Below, in pieces: positions 36,263 to 45,702 of a DNA stretch of 64,000 nucleotides. A program made the translations under genes and the position numbers. The notes under the pieces were generated by a model, which was not told the origin of the DNA, made no database searches, and saw only the letters and a program-made list of their open reading frames with translations. Each line of letters begins with the position of its first letter. Position 1 is the first letter of the stretch. Source of the DNA: Aquimarina aggregata. Lineage in GTDB: Bacteria; Bacteroidota; Bacteroidia; Flavobacteriales; Flavobacteriaceae. The stretch covers positions 1 through 64,000 of the forward strand of contig NZ_LQRT01000010.1 of NCBI RefSeq assembly GCF_001632745.1, in the 5' to 3' direction.

Positions 36263-37381
36263 CTAAAGCTTCATTATATACGCCAATACATAGTAAGGAG
36301 GTCGATTTTCGTGGGGCATATTACCACCTGTTTGCTCCAAATTTGCTTTATCTTGTACGATTGAAATACCTGTTTTGTTTTCCTTAATTATTTGAGAATT
36401 TCTTAGATCAAACTCCTTACCTTTATCATTTCTACTATCGGTTCCCTTATGGGTATTATTGCCGGTTTGTGTTACTAGGCGGTTAAAAGAACCATTATTA
36501 TGATTGTGACCAGGATCTATAATACTATGTCCATGCCCTTTATCTAAATGCGTATGCGATGGTAACTCGGCTTCCTTCAATTTCACAGTTTCTGCCCCCC
36601 CTGTATTCCCTATTTTATTATAGTCCTTTTTATTTTTATCAAGTCCTACAATAAATTTTCCAGACAGGTTTGGAGTATTATTGGTTCCATCACATAACCC
36701 CCATCCTCTGGGTATATCGATTCCCGACCACATAGAGATCAATCCTTTAGGAAGACGGGTATCCACATAGGCTTTTACTGCTTTTTGTGAAGGTACTTTT
36801 TCATCGCTTGCTGCGTCATTACCCAAATCTTGATTGGCAGCAACAGCCTTTATATTTTTGGAGGTAAAATCTCCATCTACATTCAATGACCCCTTTATAG
36901 AAACGCCTTCTTTTTGGGTTATTTCAAGGATTTTGGTATGCTGGCCAGTAGTATCAATTACCGATAATAATGAAGCGTCATTATTTCCTCGTATGGTTAA
37001 TTTGGATTCGGGATCTATGGTTCCCACACCTATACTGCCGTCTCCTGATTTAATAAACAACCGGCTCTCTCCTGTAGCATCCTTAATATTAAATCCAGAT
37101 TGACTGCTATTTGGATCCTCTGACTTTACTCTTGGGTTAAGGTTAAATGACCAATTGGGGTTATTATTTCCAAAACTTGTGTATAGGTCTAAAATCTCCT
37201 GTGTACCTACATCTCCTCCTTCGGCTTGTATTGCTAAAGGGCTGCCTTGTTCTTTGATAATGTTATCTTCGGCCTGGTTAATACCGGCATCTATAAAATC
37301 TGCAAACTCTTTTTCGGTAGGTATATCATTTACATTGAAATACGCTTTGAGTTCTGTTCGGTTTTTTTTATTGATATCCAT
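36263..37381 (-). CDS. eCIS tail-fibre/collar-domain protein (Afp13-like position)
   Basis: A 372-residue protein. The N-terminus (NRTELKAYFNVNDIPTEKEF) looks like a baseplate-anchoring helix. The middle has beta-prism-like repeats (IGVGTIDPESKLTIRGNNDA) and a short coiled coil (SQKAVKAYVDTRL). The C-terminus begins GLISMWSGIDIPRGWGLCDG, the phage tail-collar domain pattern, and contains a His-rich loop (SHTHLDKGHGHS, DPGHNHN) like metal-binding tips of trimeric phage fibres. It probably forms the receptor-binding fibre that chooses the target cell. It lies between the two large baseplate genes, 25 bases after the Pvc11-like gene. Confidence 0.8.
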   Translation of the reverse strand: MDINKKNRTELKAYFNVNDIPTEKEFADFIDAGINQAEDNIIKEQGSPLAIQAEGGDVGTQEILDLYTSFGNNNPNWSFNLNPRVKSEDPNSSQSGFNIKDATGESRLFIKSGDGSIGVGTIDPESKLTIRGNNDASLLSVIDTTGQHTKILEITQKEGVSIKGSLNVDGDFTSKNIKAVAANQDLGNDAASDEKVPSQKAVKAYVDTRLPKGLISMWSGIDIPRGWGLCDGTNNTPNLSGKFIVGLDKNKKDYNKIGNTGGAETVKLKEAELPSHTHLDKGHGHSIIDPGHNHNNGSFNRLVTQTGNNTHKGTDSRNDKGKEFDLRNSQIIKENKTGISIVQDKANLEQTGGNMPHENRPPYYVLAYIMKL

Positions 37382-37406
37382 AATATTAGTTTCTTTTTTT
37401 ACATTT

Positions 37407-40400
37407 TTATGATTCGCTCAAGGATTGCGTTACGTCTTTGGCTACCTCAAAATCTAACTCTATTTGCATATAATTGATGCCTTGAAAACTATCCTCATCA
37501 TAACCGTTTTCATCAACAATATCAATAAAATGCGTTGCTCCAGAAACCATCACTGTATCTGGTCGAGATGGTACTACAATAGCTTTACCATTATTAATAC
37601 TTCTAACATCTGTAAAGGTTTTTCCATCCTCACTTTGAAATAACTTTAAATTGGCTACATAATCGATATATGGTCTTTCTGCAATAAAATTGATGAGTAC
37701 ACTTGCATGAAGACTACCTCCTATTCTGATCTCGCTATCTTGGTTATACGCCCATGGAGATAAAAAGCGTTTGAGCTCATCAATCAATTTTTCTTTGTAA
37801 AAGCCTGTGTCATAGTCTGGATAAAACTGTACCGTACATCTAGTCAATATTTGTACGTATGAAGGGTTATGTACAGCTATTTCTGCATAGGCAGGTGAAT
37901 GATTATCAAGAAATTCTCTGATTTGTAAAAGTGTATCTGCAGCTACTTTTGGTGCAAACGGATTAAACGGCAGGTTTTTTCTAATATCTGGTATGACAAC
38001 AATAGCTACTTTTCCTAATTGTTCTGTTGAAGAAAGACATTTTACTTTATATACTTCTGGAAAATTATCTAACACCATATGCTCATAATCCCAAGTAGTA
38101 ATTGCTCTATTTTTATGCCGAAGGCGTTCACTAAGGCGCTTATAAAATATAGTTCCCTCTTCTGCTGGTTTTCCTTTACTAGAGGTATAGGGCTGAGTAA
38201 TGCTTTTTATTTCTGGAATAGACGCTAAGGTTTCTGTAATGGTCTCTGAAGCTAAAGGATTTTTAAAATGAGAAGGTGCAACCACGTCATTGGCAAGTGT
38301 TACACTAATGGCTTGAGCCTGTATCGCAATGGTATCAGAGATCCCTGTTATATTAGTAGAAGCACTTACTTTAAGCCAATGTAACGCATCTGATAGTAGT
38401 GTGCCGCCAGTAGTCGCATCTTCAGGAATTTTAATCTGTATAATACCTGTATTTACCAAACCATTGGTGGTATCAGATAAAATAGCTGCCGTTGCTAGGG
38501 GTACCCATTCATTATTTTGCAGGTAACTCCATTGTACGGCTGGTTTTTCTACGTCAGGATTTGCACTTCCCTCAGCCATCTGAAACAAAACAGAAAATAC
38601 ATTAGGTGTTGTAAGCTTAGTTATTCCCAAGTATAGCGTTCCTTCATCATTGTATGTCGGTAATACACTAGAGGTCTCACCTGGTATTAACGCTTCAAAT
38701 CCAAATGGGTGAAGATGATACAAGGTATCGTAACTGTTTGGAGCATTTATCTCTGGTACAATTGACGTCTGCGCTGTATAACTTATAGATATACTCTTTG
38801 CCTTGGGTTGATAAGGTTTATTTATTTTGAGTTTTTTTATTTCATCATGATCAGAAATTGCTTGATTTACAAAAAGAGTATTGTAAAGTGAATGTTGAAA
38901 ATCTAGCGGATCAAGCTCTAACTTAAAATAACGATCCCAATCTGTCACATTATCTTTTCCTTTGGTACTGATCTTAGGCATTTCGTGATATTGATAACCA
39001 CTTGTTTCTAACAACTCAGAAACATTCGTATCTGATACTTCTCCATCGGGTGGGAACAGTTTTAAGGACGAAATACGTTTTTCAGCATTATTTTCACAGA
39101 TATATAATTGGGCTACAAAATCATCATTCGCTTTAATTGTATAGTCACTTTCGTCAAGACTCGCATTATCGGTATCTACCAACCAATAATTCTTATAATG
39201 TTCCTTGAAATTTTCTGGATGCTTTATCCATTTTAGATCAAGATTCAAATTAGATAACTTCTTTTGAGAAATTTCTTCATTGCCGATATAAAAATTGTTT
39301 CCTATTTCGGGTTCAAACCCGAATGGTTCAAACGGTTTCTTAGCATCAATCGTGTTCTGATCATTTTGAAGAACAATATCTTTTATCCCCTCAACCTCTA
39401 CGTATAGATTCACTTTATGGAGTACTAACTCCATTAGTTTTTGATAACTACTGCGGTAATTTTGTTTACCTATTAATCCCTCTAAATGGTGACTTAGCGA
39501 AAATACCAATGATGGTTGTTTGCTATTTATAAATTCATTAAAACTTGTATTCATATATGGTGTTACCACTGGCAGATCCTTTTCAAGAAGATGAATAACT
39601 ACCTTAAGTGTATTTGGCAATACCTGACTAGATGGAAATTTTTGAATTGTGTTTCCCGTTTTACTTATACTGCCTATACTATCTATGTCTACTTCGTTTG
39701 CTGATCTAATCTTTGCAATTTGGTACAGGTGACCATCATCCTTATTACCTCCACGATCAGGAAAGAATAAGTATTTACCAAGATCTAACTCATTAAAATC
39801 TTTTTCCTTTTCTGTAATGACTACCTGCGAATTATCATTTTTAAAAGAAACATTTTTTGCATCATATTCACTTTCAGGTTGCTCCGAAACAAAATTTCCA
39901 AACGTAAGAGATGTTCGCTCTGGCTGAAACCATTGTTCTTCACTACTCAGGTATACATCAAATACATCTTTTTTATTTTTAAAAATGGTCGCTACTGCAT
40001 TTGCGTCACTATTCTTTACTCCAAAATCTAAAAAAGTAGTAATGGTTCTTTTACCTTCTTTAAGCAATAAAGTTGGAGAACTGATAGCAAAGCCTATGTT
40101 TGCTGGTAGTAACTGCTGATCTATATTTGGTTGTCTGTTCCCAAAAGTTCTGAAACGGTTGCTCTCATCTTTATCTCCATATTGACTAAAAGCAGTAGAT
40201 CTTGCATCAGAATTGGCATAAACATTAAAGGTTTTTTCTGTAGTAGGAGAAGGAAGCGATATACCACGTATCTGACGATTTATTAGTTCTAGTAATCGGT
40301 ATATTCTATTCCAGTCTTCTTCTTTGTCACTTAGATTACTACTTGTCTGTACAATATGAATAAAATCAGGTTCTTTAAGTTTAAGCTCTTCATTGATATA

Positions 40401-41591
40401 TTCTGAAGCTTCGTGACTGATATTTACATCGGTACTCTTAAGGTCCTCAAAAACATTGGCAAGTGAAGCTTGATTGCCTCTATACAAAGGGAGGTCATCT
40501 CCAGCATTTGGATTTCCATACACATGTTTTAGTAGTGTATCAAAACCTTCTTTATCATGTAGTTCTTTTAGCTCCTGCTGTCTTTTATGCTTGATTTTGT
40601 TTTTGTACCCTGAATCCAAAATAGTGTATACCTCTTGCCAATCTGTAAGTATGCCATTTTTTTCTTCTTGGTTTTTCTGAAGGATACGTTCGAAATCTTG
40701 TACTTTAAGAAATAATTGTGCTGTCACGTATGATAACCCCTTCGGGTCATCATCTTGAATCAGTGGTTCTAGTTCAAAAATAGTAGCTACTCCTTCTGGT
40801 AAATCAGGAAGTGGGTCTCCCGGGTTCGGATGCCCAAGTGCCATTTCCATCATTTGGATGATTCCACGGTGGGGAGTATTTCTATTAATAAGATGGGCGT
40901 CTTTAATAGTAAGTCGTTGTTTGTCTACAAAAACATTTTTTAATTGCGCTATTTTAGCCTGACTAACAATGGTATCTTTATCTGTTTTATAATGCAGTTC
41001 ATTACCTTCTTCATCTACTGCTGCAACTAAAACGGTATCCTTTTTTATTTCAAGCTGATCTATATTCTCTATAAGTTCAAATAAAACATTTACCACATCT
41101 GGAACTGCTTCTTTGGGTGTAAGCCCTAAGCGCTCTGTAAAATAAAAATCAAGGTGTTTTTGCGTTAATCCATTGATTTGATTTTTAATATGATTAAGCA
41201 ATTTCAGAAAAGTTAAAAAAAGGACTACATGTGGTTGCGATAATCTATGTAGTTTTTCCTCATCATTTAAAAAGCTCTCTGGATCTTCTACGTAAGCCGC
41301 CAACTGATTTGCCCATTCCTCACGCATAGTTTTCTGTTCGAAGGGTTGTTTGGAAATATAATCTACACCGTTTTCAACTAGAAATGAATCCCAATATATT
41401 CCGGGTTTGAACTCGTTATTTTCATCAAAAAATCGAAGTTCTTTTGCCAGACATTGCGCCTCTGCAATTAGTTCTTTCATGCTACGCCCTTCTATCTTAA
41501 CGTAGTCTGGATGTATGGCTTCTAGATCACGGTCTTGTTGACTAGTTCCATCCTTAAAAAGGAGGTTTTGAGTTTTTATAGTATTCATCAT
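37407..41591 (-). CDS. eCIS baseplate J-like protein, extended (Afp11/Pvc11-like)
   Basis: A 1394-residue protein. The C-terminal third (about 1050-1390) has the baseplate J pattern: YKRLSERLRHKNRAITTWDY, then VVIPDIRKNLPFNPFAP and ILTRCTVQFYPDYDTGFYKE. The N-terminal part is helical and the middle is a long beta-rich insert with Ig-like stretches. It is longer than I recall for Pvc11, which agrees with the AlgoCIS type, where extended baseplate wedge proteins build a cage round the spike. It forms the baseplate wedge that triggers sheath contraction. It lies 22 bases after the tip-protein gene. Confidence 0.85.
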   Translation of the reverse strand: MMNTIKTQNLLFKDGTSQQDRDLEAIHPDYVKIEGRSMKELIAEAQCLAKELRFFDENNEFKPGIYWDSFLVENGVDYISKQPFEQKTMREEWANQLAAYVEDPESFLNDEEKLHRLSQPHVVLFLTFLKLLNHIKNQINGLTQKHLDFYFTERLGLTPKEAVPDVVNVLFELIENIDQLEIKKDTVLVAAVDEEGNELHYKTDKDTIVSQAKIAQLKNVFVDKQRLTIKDAHLINRNTPHRGIIQMMEMALGHPNPGDPLPDLPEGVATIFELEPLIQDDDPKGLSYVTAQLFLKVQDFERILQKNQEEKNGILTDWQEVYTILDSGYKNKIKHKRQQELKELHDKEGFDTLLKHVYGNPNAGDDLPLYRGNQASLANVFEDLKSTDVNISHEASEYINEELKLKEPDFIHIVQTSSNLSDKEEDWNRIYRLLELINRQIRGISLPSPTTEKTFNVYANSDARSTAFSQYGDKDESNRFRTFGNRQPNIDQQLLPANIGFAISSPTLLLKEGKRTITTFLDFGVKNSDANAVATIFKNKKDVFDVYLSSEEQWFQPERTSLTFGNFVSEQPESEYDAKNVSFKNDNSQVVITEKEKDFNELDLGKYLFFPDRGGNKDDGHLYQIAKIRSANEVDIDSIGSISKTGNTIQKFPSSQVLPNTLKVVIHLLEKDLPVVTPYMNTSFNEFINSKQPSLVFSLSHHLEGLIGKQNYRSSYQKLMELVLHKVNLYVEVEGIKDIVLQNDQNTIDAKKPFEPFGFEPEIGNNFYIGNEEISQKKLSNLNLDLKWIKHPENFKEHYKNYWLVDTDNASLDESDYTIKANDDFVAQLYICENNAEKRISSLKLFPPDGEVSDTNVSELLETSGYQYHEMPKISTKGKDNVTDWDRYFKLELDPLDFQHSLYNTLFVNQAISDHDEIKKLKINKPYQPKAKSISISYTAQTSIVPEINAPNSYDTLYHLHPFGFEALIPGETSSVLPTYNDEGTLYLGITKLTTPNVFSVLFQMAEGSANPDVEKPAVQWSYLQNNEWVPLATAAILSDTTNGLVNTGIIQIKIPEDATTGGTLLSDALHWLKVSASTNITGISDTIAIQAQAISVTLANDVVAPSHFKNPLASETITETLASIPEIKSITQPYTSSKGKPAEEGTIFYKRLSERLRHKNRAITTWDYEHMVLDNFPEVYKVKCLSSTEQLGKVAIVVIPDIRKNLPFNPFAPKVAADTLLQIREFLDNHSPAYAEIAVHNPSYVQILTRCTVQFYPDYDTGFYKEKLIDELKRFLSPWAYNQDSEIRIGGSLHASVLINFIAERPYIDYVANLKLFQSEDGKTFTDVRSINNGKAIVVPSRPDTVMVSGATHFIDIVDENGYDEDSFQGINYMQIELDFEVAKDVTQSLSES

Positions 41592-41613
41592 CTATTCTAC
41601 TACTATGTGTTAA

Positions 41614-42039
41614 TTAAGTGGCTTTTATCTTAATGTTATTTGGTATTAATTTTCCTGTACCTATGTGCATAGGTAATGGGTCTGGTGCATTTACTGGAGG
41701 TGGCTGTTTGGCTGGGGATTTGACTTCAAAAATCGCTATGAACAGTTTTCCTTTTAGAATGAGACTTTTGTTATCGCTTTTGCTTTTTTGTGTTAGCTGA
41801 TTTGGTGCTAAATTATTTATTTTCAATGTGCCAGAACCGGGTATTGTGAATGGCGGAATTATATACGAACAATTGGCGATCTCTACTTTTTTTTCATCCC
41901 CTTCTACGCAAACTTTTTTACCATTGATAGTTGTTTCTCCAGAAGCCTTTATCACCGTTGTAGGCATAGGAGGTAACAAAGTAATGGCTCCTATTGTAGA
42001 AAATTGAACTGTATCGCCATCCATAATTATCAAATCCAT
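41614..42039 (-). CDS. eCIS spike-tip PAAR-like protein (Afp10/Pvc10-like)
   Basis: A 141-residue protein with the features of the Afp10/Pvc10 tip family: an N-terminal strand (IIMDGDTVQFSTIGAITLLP), the signature TINGKKVCVEGDEKKVEI, then YIIPPFTIPGSGTLKI and a C-terminal MHIGTGKLIPNN. Such proteins cap the VgrG-like spike and sharpen the tip that pierces the target membrane. The position between the gp25 gene and the baseplate J gene matches the order in Afp and PVC clusters. Confidence 0.85.
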   Translation of the reverse strand: MDLIIMDGDTVQFSTIGAITLLPPMPTTVIKASGETTINGKKVCVEGDEKKVEIANCSYIIPPFTIPGSGTLKINNLAPNQLTQKSKSDNKSLILKGKLFIAIFEVKSPAKQPPPVNAPDPLPMHIGTGKLIPNNIKIKAT

Positions 42040-42095
42040 TGTCTTATTTATTTTGATTCGTTATTCAACCCGTTTTATGCATTAGAAAACCCGAG

Positions 42096-42497
42096 TTAAA
42101 TCGAGGCCTCATTTATATAAAATGGATACACCAGATTAGAACGGGTATTGGTCATATGCACTGTATAGTCAATAGAAATAGTAATCAAACCATTTTCTAA
42201 ATCTGAATTTTCAAGTTTAATATCATCTACCAATATTCTTGACTCATGATTTAATATGGCATTTGATACTGTACTACGTATATCATTGATAACTCCTTGA
42301 CTTGTTTCTTCAAATAAAAATCTGTTAAGGTCACAACCAAATCCTGATTGCATAATGCGTTCTTGTAGTGCCGTTGATAAAAGAATTTGAAGACTTTGTT
42401 TAATATCATCTTCTCCTTCTTTCATTTCTACAGCTGCTCCATGCGCATAAAACTCTGGGGGGAAAGACCATCCTTTACCTAAAAATTTATTTTCCAT
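42096..42497 (-). CDS. eCIS baseplate gp25/GpW-like protein (Afp9/Pvc9-like)
   Basis: A 133-residue protein of the gp25 lysozyme-like baseplate family: N-terminal LGKGWSFPPEF, the element EDDIKQSLQILLSTALQERI, and MQSGFGCDLNRFLFEE. The protein joins the sheath base to the baseplate wedge and starts sheath assembly. Its start overlaps the end of the 68-residue gene by 11 bases, so the two are probably translated together. Length fits the family. Confidence 0.9.
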   Translation of the reverse strand: MENKFLGKGWSFPPEFYAHGAAVEMKEGEDDIKQSLQILLSTALQERIMQSGFGCDLNRFLFEETSQGVINDIRSTVSNAILNHESRILVDDIKLENSDLENGLITISIDYTVHMTNTRSNLVYPFYINEASI

Positions 42498-42693
42498 CTC
42501 TTTCTGATATTATATTTTCTAATTCTTTTTCAGTATGGTTTTCAGGTATATCGGTTGCGAGTTGAGAAGCTCCTTGCTCTTGAATTTTATGAACTAGATC
42601 AGCTACTTTAATATAAGGTTGTTGTCCTAATCCAGTTAGTATTGTATTGGTTTCGTCTATTGTTAATTCTAATGTTATAGTTTCCATGTTCAT
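42487..42693 (-). CDS. Small eCIS-linked protein, 68 residues
   Basis: A short acidic protein: the first half (TITLELTIDETNTILTGLGQ, then PYIKVADLVHKIQEQG) looks like a two-strand, one-helix unit; the tail is hydrophilic (ENHTEKELENIISERDGK). Similar short proteins with an NTIL..LG..PY..V..L..KIQ pattern occur beside baseplate genes in phages and injection systems as I recall, without assigned function. It lies between the spike gene (3 bases) and the gp25 gene (11-base overlap), which supports a real, co-translated product, perhaps a chaperone or small baseplate part. Confidence 0.65.
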   Translation of the reverse strand: MNMETITLELTIDETNTILTGLGQQPYIKVADLVHKIQEQGASQLATDIPENHTEKELENIISERDGK

Positions 42694-42696
42694 TTT

Positions 42697-44346
42697 CTAT
42701 ATTAAATCCACTTTACTTCCTTTAATGCTCACATTTCCTTCGGCTTCAATATTAAAATTGCCTTCAGCTTTAATTTGACAATCTTTTGCACTTATAATCA
42801 TTACTCCATTTGTATTGAGCTCGATATGATTACCATTGGCATCTGACATCTTTATAATTTTCTGTTTTTCATCTATACTAATCTGATTTTTTTCTGATGT
42901 GGATAGCGTAATTACTTCTTTACCTTCATCAAAAAGCAATTGGTATTTTGATTTGGTAAAAATTCCTTTTTGACTATTTTTTTCATCAAAAGGTATCGGT
43001 GCTTTATTTTTAGCACTATGCATTGATCCAAGAATAATTGCTTGTCTAGGATCGTCATTTAAGAACCCTACAATGACCTCATCTTCTGGTTCTGGTCTAA
43101 AAAGCATGCCTCTCTCAACCCCTCCATCTATAGTAACTAAGCGCGCCCATACTGTATCTTTATCTGGTCCTAAAGCCGGAATCATAACACGAACCTGAAA
43201 CGGGTGCTTTGGGTCTTCTTTATGTGCTTTTACAATACCTATTTGTAATCCATTTACACCAGGAAGTAAACCTGCCGCTTTTGTATCTGTTACATTAGAC
43301 TGTGCCGCAAACCAACAAGGATCCATCCCAATTTGCAGATGAGTAATCCAACCTTCTGGTGTCACTTCATGTCTAACTCCTGTTATAATATTCTCTCCTG
43401 TAAAGGATTTACTTACCCCTTTGATGGCAATAGTTTGTCCTACTTGAATTTTTGGTGTTCCAACGATTTTAAACCAGCCTCTGAAAAACGACAATCTTGA
43501 TTTAAGAATTTGACTATCTGACCAAGCCTTAAGCTCTTCTGTATCCATTGTCGCAGCATGGATTAATGTTGTTTCTTCTGCTCCTACTGTAGGGGCAATT
43601 TTAGAAATATCGTGATCTCCCTGAGGGACTTTATATTCATCACCTTTATCGGGTGTAGTAAGTGTTTGCTTAGAGCTATCCCAAGCCACAGCGTTAACTT
43701 CATGATATTGATTGCCTGCATTCACCTTTAGGTCAAAATCATAAATTTCTTTTTGTCCTAATTCCAGCTCAAATGAAGGTACTTGAATTGTAGGTTTAAA
43801 AACAGCTATCTCCCCGTTATTAACACTCACCAATTGTGCGTTGGCCTCTGCTCGCGAAACCATAAAATCCCAATCTGTGGCATAGTATTGAATCATCTGC
43901 GGATGTGTTACTACAGTTTCAGTCATCGTCCCTTTTAAACCATTTTGTTTTATTTGCTTTTCAATGATCACGCTATCCTTTTCGCCAATGTATACTGCAT
44001 TTTTACGAGCATTGGTCATTTTGATGGCTTCGTCACTTAATTCAATAGTAAGTGTAGTACCAAATTTATTTAACTCTAACGACTGGTTTACGACTATTCC
44101 AATAAAGACGGTATCTTCATTTTGAGGTTCATTTTCATATCTAAGAGCAATCTCTATCCGTTTACCAGGATCAAAAAAACGTTCGTCTAGAATATCAAAT
44201 TTTTGTTGCGAAACAATACCGTCAATCAACCTCAATTCGGCTGTTGGAACTTTATTAAATTCTTTGCTCACATCAATAGACAGAAGTTCGTATCGACCTT
44301 CCATTTCTATTCCTTCACTCGTAATAGTTGCTGTAACTACTGCCAT
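42697..44346 (-). CDS. eCIS VgrG-like central spike (Afp8/Pvc8-like)
   Basis: A 549-residue protein fusing a gp27-like hub (about 1-340, starting MAVVTATITSEGIEMEGRYE) to a gp5-like OB domain (about 370-450, LQIGIVKAHKEDPKHPFQVR, then ARLVTIDGGVERGMLFRPEP) and a C-terminal beta-helix needle of short repeats (IELNTNGVMIISAKDCQIKA). Three copies would form the spike under the tube, capped by the PAAR-like tip. Length and domain order are those of Afp8/Pvc8. No extra enzymatic domain is fused at the C-terminus. Confidence 0.92.
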   Translation of the reverse strand: MAVVTATITSEGIEMEGRYELLSIDVSKEFNKVPTAELRLIDGIVSQQKFDILDERFFDPGKRIEIALRYENEPQNEDTVFIGIVVNQSLELNKFGTTLTIELSDEAIKMTNARKNAVYIGEKDSVIIEKQIKQNGLKGTMTETVVTHPQMIQYYATDWDFMVSRAEANAQLVSVNNGEIAVFKPTIQVPSFELELGQKEIYDFDLKVNAGNQYHEVNAVAWDSSKQTLTTPDKGDEYKVPQGDHDISKIAPTVGAEETTLIHAATMDTEELKAWSDSQILKSRLSFFRGWFKIVGTPKIQVGQTIAIKGVSKSFTGENIITGVRHEVTPEGWITHLQIGMDPCWFAAQSNVTDTKAAGLLPGVNGLQIGIVKAHKEDPKHPFQVRVMIPALGPDKDTVWARLVTIDGGVERGMLFRPEPEDEVIVGFLNDDPRQAIILGSMHSAKNKAPIPFDEKNSQKGIFTKSKYQLLFDEGKEVITLSTSEKNQISIDEKQKIIKMSDANGNHIELNTNGVMIISAKDCQIKAEGNFNIEAEGNVSIKGSKVDLI

Positions 44347-44349
44347 TAT

Positions 44350-45045
44350 TTACTTTTCTATTGGAGGAAAATAAATTTCCTGTCCTGGTTTCAAGTTTCT
44401 AAAATCATCTAGATTATTGGCCTTTGCCACTAGTACATAATATTGTGGCGATCCATAAATTTTTTCGCACATTAAAGGCAATCTGTCATGAGCTCCAACT
44501 ATTCTATAATGCGTAAGATCCGGAGAGCTTTTTCTTTCTTTTTTAAGGCGTTCTGATTTTTCTATATCACCAAAAAATGAAGTATCTAATTCTGCTCGTA
44601 ACGGAATACCACTACTATTAAATAAGGTGTAATTTATAGTTACAGAACCTAAGCGGCACTTAAATAGCAGATCTCCCCATTTTAAAGTTAAAAACCTAGG
44701 TTCATGAAGCTTACCATCCATATAACTGGTCATTTCTAAAAAGCGTTGTACCTGTTTATACACATCGTCGTGACCTCTACCAATGATATTTGTTAATCCA
44801 AAAGTACTTACACCACTACCATCTAAAATGATCTTAAGGTTGAGTTTTTCAGGTTTACTCATTGCATAGTTAGCCACTCGCCCACTAGTATTTATTCCTT
44901 GTGCTCTACTATATATATTTTCATAAGATAGCGAGTACGACTCTGGATTAAACATCACCACAAACTCATCTACCTTATCCTCTCTTTCTACTTTATCGTA
45001 ACTTACAATGGTAAGTTTTTCAAACTTTAAAAAGTTAAACGCCAT
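44350..45045 (-). CDS. eCIS LysM-domain tube-baseplate adaptor (Afp7/Pvc7-like)
   Basis: A 231-residue protein: a gp53/tube-initiator-like N-terminal part (FVVMFNPESYSLSYENIYSR) and a C-terminal LysM domain (about 180-231, YRIVGAHDRLPLMCEKIYGS, ending LKPGQEIYFPPIEK). In Afp and PVC this is the seventh gene and bridges tube and spike; the LysM fold here binds partner proteins rather than peptidoglycan. It follows the DUF5908 mini-gene by one base and precedes the spike gene by 3, matching the canonical order. Confidence 0.9.
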   Translation of the reverse strand: MAFNFLKFEKLTIVSYDKVEREDKVDEFVVMFNPESYSLSYENIYSRAQGINTSGRVANYAMSKPEKLNLKIILDGSGVSTFGLTNIIGRGHDDVYKQVQRFLEMTSYMDGKLHEPRFLTLKWGDLLFKCRLGSVTINYTLFNSSGIPLRAELDTSFFGDIEKSERLKKERKSSPDLTHYRIVGAHDRLPLMCEKIYGSPQYYVLVAKANNLDDFRNLKPGQEIYFPPIEK

Positions 45046-45046
45046 T

Positions 45047-45205
45047 TTACCTACGGTTTTTCTTACTTAATATTTTCAATACTTGATCGACACATTCTTG
45101 TACTAGATTCTCTTTCTCAAGTCCTACTTCTTGAGATGATTTGCCAGACTTTTCCTCATCTGTCAATACTGCCCGAATCACTATTTCTTTGATTTCTACT
45201 GCCAT
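45047..45205 (-). CDS. DUF5908 mini-protein (Afp6/Pvc6-like)
   Basis: A 52-residue protein, easily missed because it is so short. It begins MAVEIKEIVIRAVLTDEEKS and continues to a helix (LVQECVDQVLKIL) with a basic end (SKKNRR). The M-x-x-E-I-[KR]-E-[LI]-V-I start is the pattern of the DUF5908 family found at the sixth position of Afp/PVC-like clusters. It fits exactly between the third tube gene (1-base gap) and the LysM gene (1-base gap). Its role in the particle is unknown. Confidence 0.85.
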   Translation of the reverse strand: MAVEIKEIVIRAVLTDEEKSGKSSQEVGLEKENLVQECVDQVLKILSKKNRR

Positions 45206-45206
45206 T

Positions 45207-45695
45207 TTATATCCTCATTATTTGAAATCTGGTATATGCGAGCTCCATTGTATCTATTGCTACAGAATTTGACTGTGCATCGAGATCAGACACCGACCAT
45301 TTAACCGGATATGCTTTTAGAAAAAGCCATGCTCCTATTGGATTACCCGCCTCATTAAACTTGGTCACTAATACATTAGAAGGGTAAAATTTAAACCTAG
45401 AAAATGCTAGATTAAACTCAAGGTTTAAAGGAGAGGGTATACGACTAGTGACATACCCTCGCTCTAAAACTAAATTAGTATAACTAACCTTGCTTGGTAA
45501 ACGATGTGTATGCAGGTTTTGTCCTCCTTCATTGATAGTTTCCAATTGTACCTCGGTACTCATCCCACTAACTTTCTGAAATCTTATATCTATAGGATTG
45601 GGTATCAAACCTCCTGCGAAGAAAAAGACTCCAAACCTATGGGATAATTCGGGAGTTCTGTCTGCAAAATTTATTTTTTCTAAAAACTGTGACAT
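45207..45695 (-). CDS. eCIS tube protein 3 (Afp5/Pvc5-like)
   Basis: A 162-residue member of the phage tail-tube gp19/Hcp-like family: FFFAGGLIPNPIDIRFQKVS, GMSTEV (the tube signature after the first strand pair), LVLERGYVTSRIPSP and AYPVKWSVSDLDAQSNSVAI. Its divergent N-terminus and position just before DUF5908 match Afp5/Pvc5, which form the tube rings nearest the baseplate. The C-terminal MELAYTRFQI is shared with the two other tube proteins. Confidence 0.88.
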   Translation of the reverse strand: MSQFLEKINFADRTPELSHRFGVFFFAGGLIPNPIDIRFQKVSGMSTEVQLETINEGGQNLHTHRLPSKVSYTNLVLERGYVTSRIPSPLNLEFNLAFSRFKFYPSNVLVTKFNEAGNPIGAWLFLKAYPVKWSVSDLDAQSNSVAIDTMELAYTRFQIMRI

Positions 45696-45702
45696 ATAAT
45701 AA

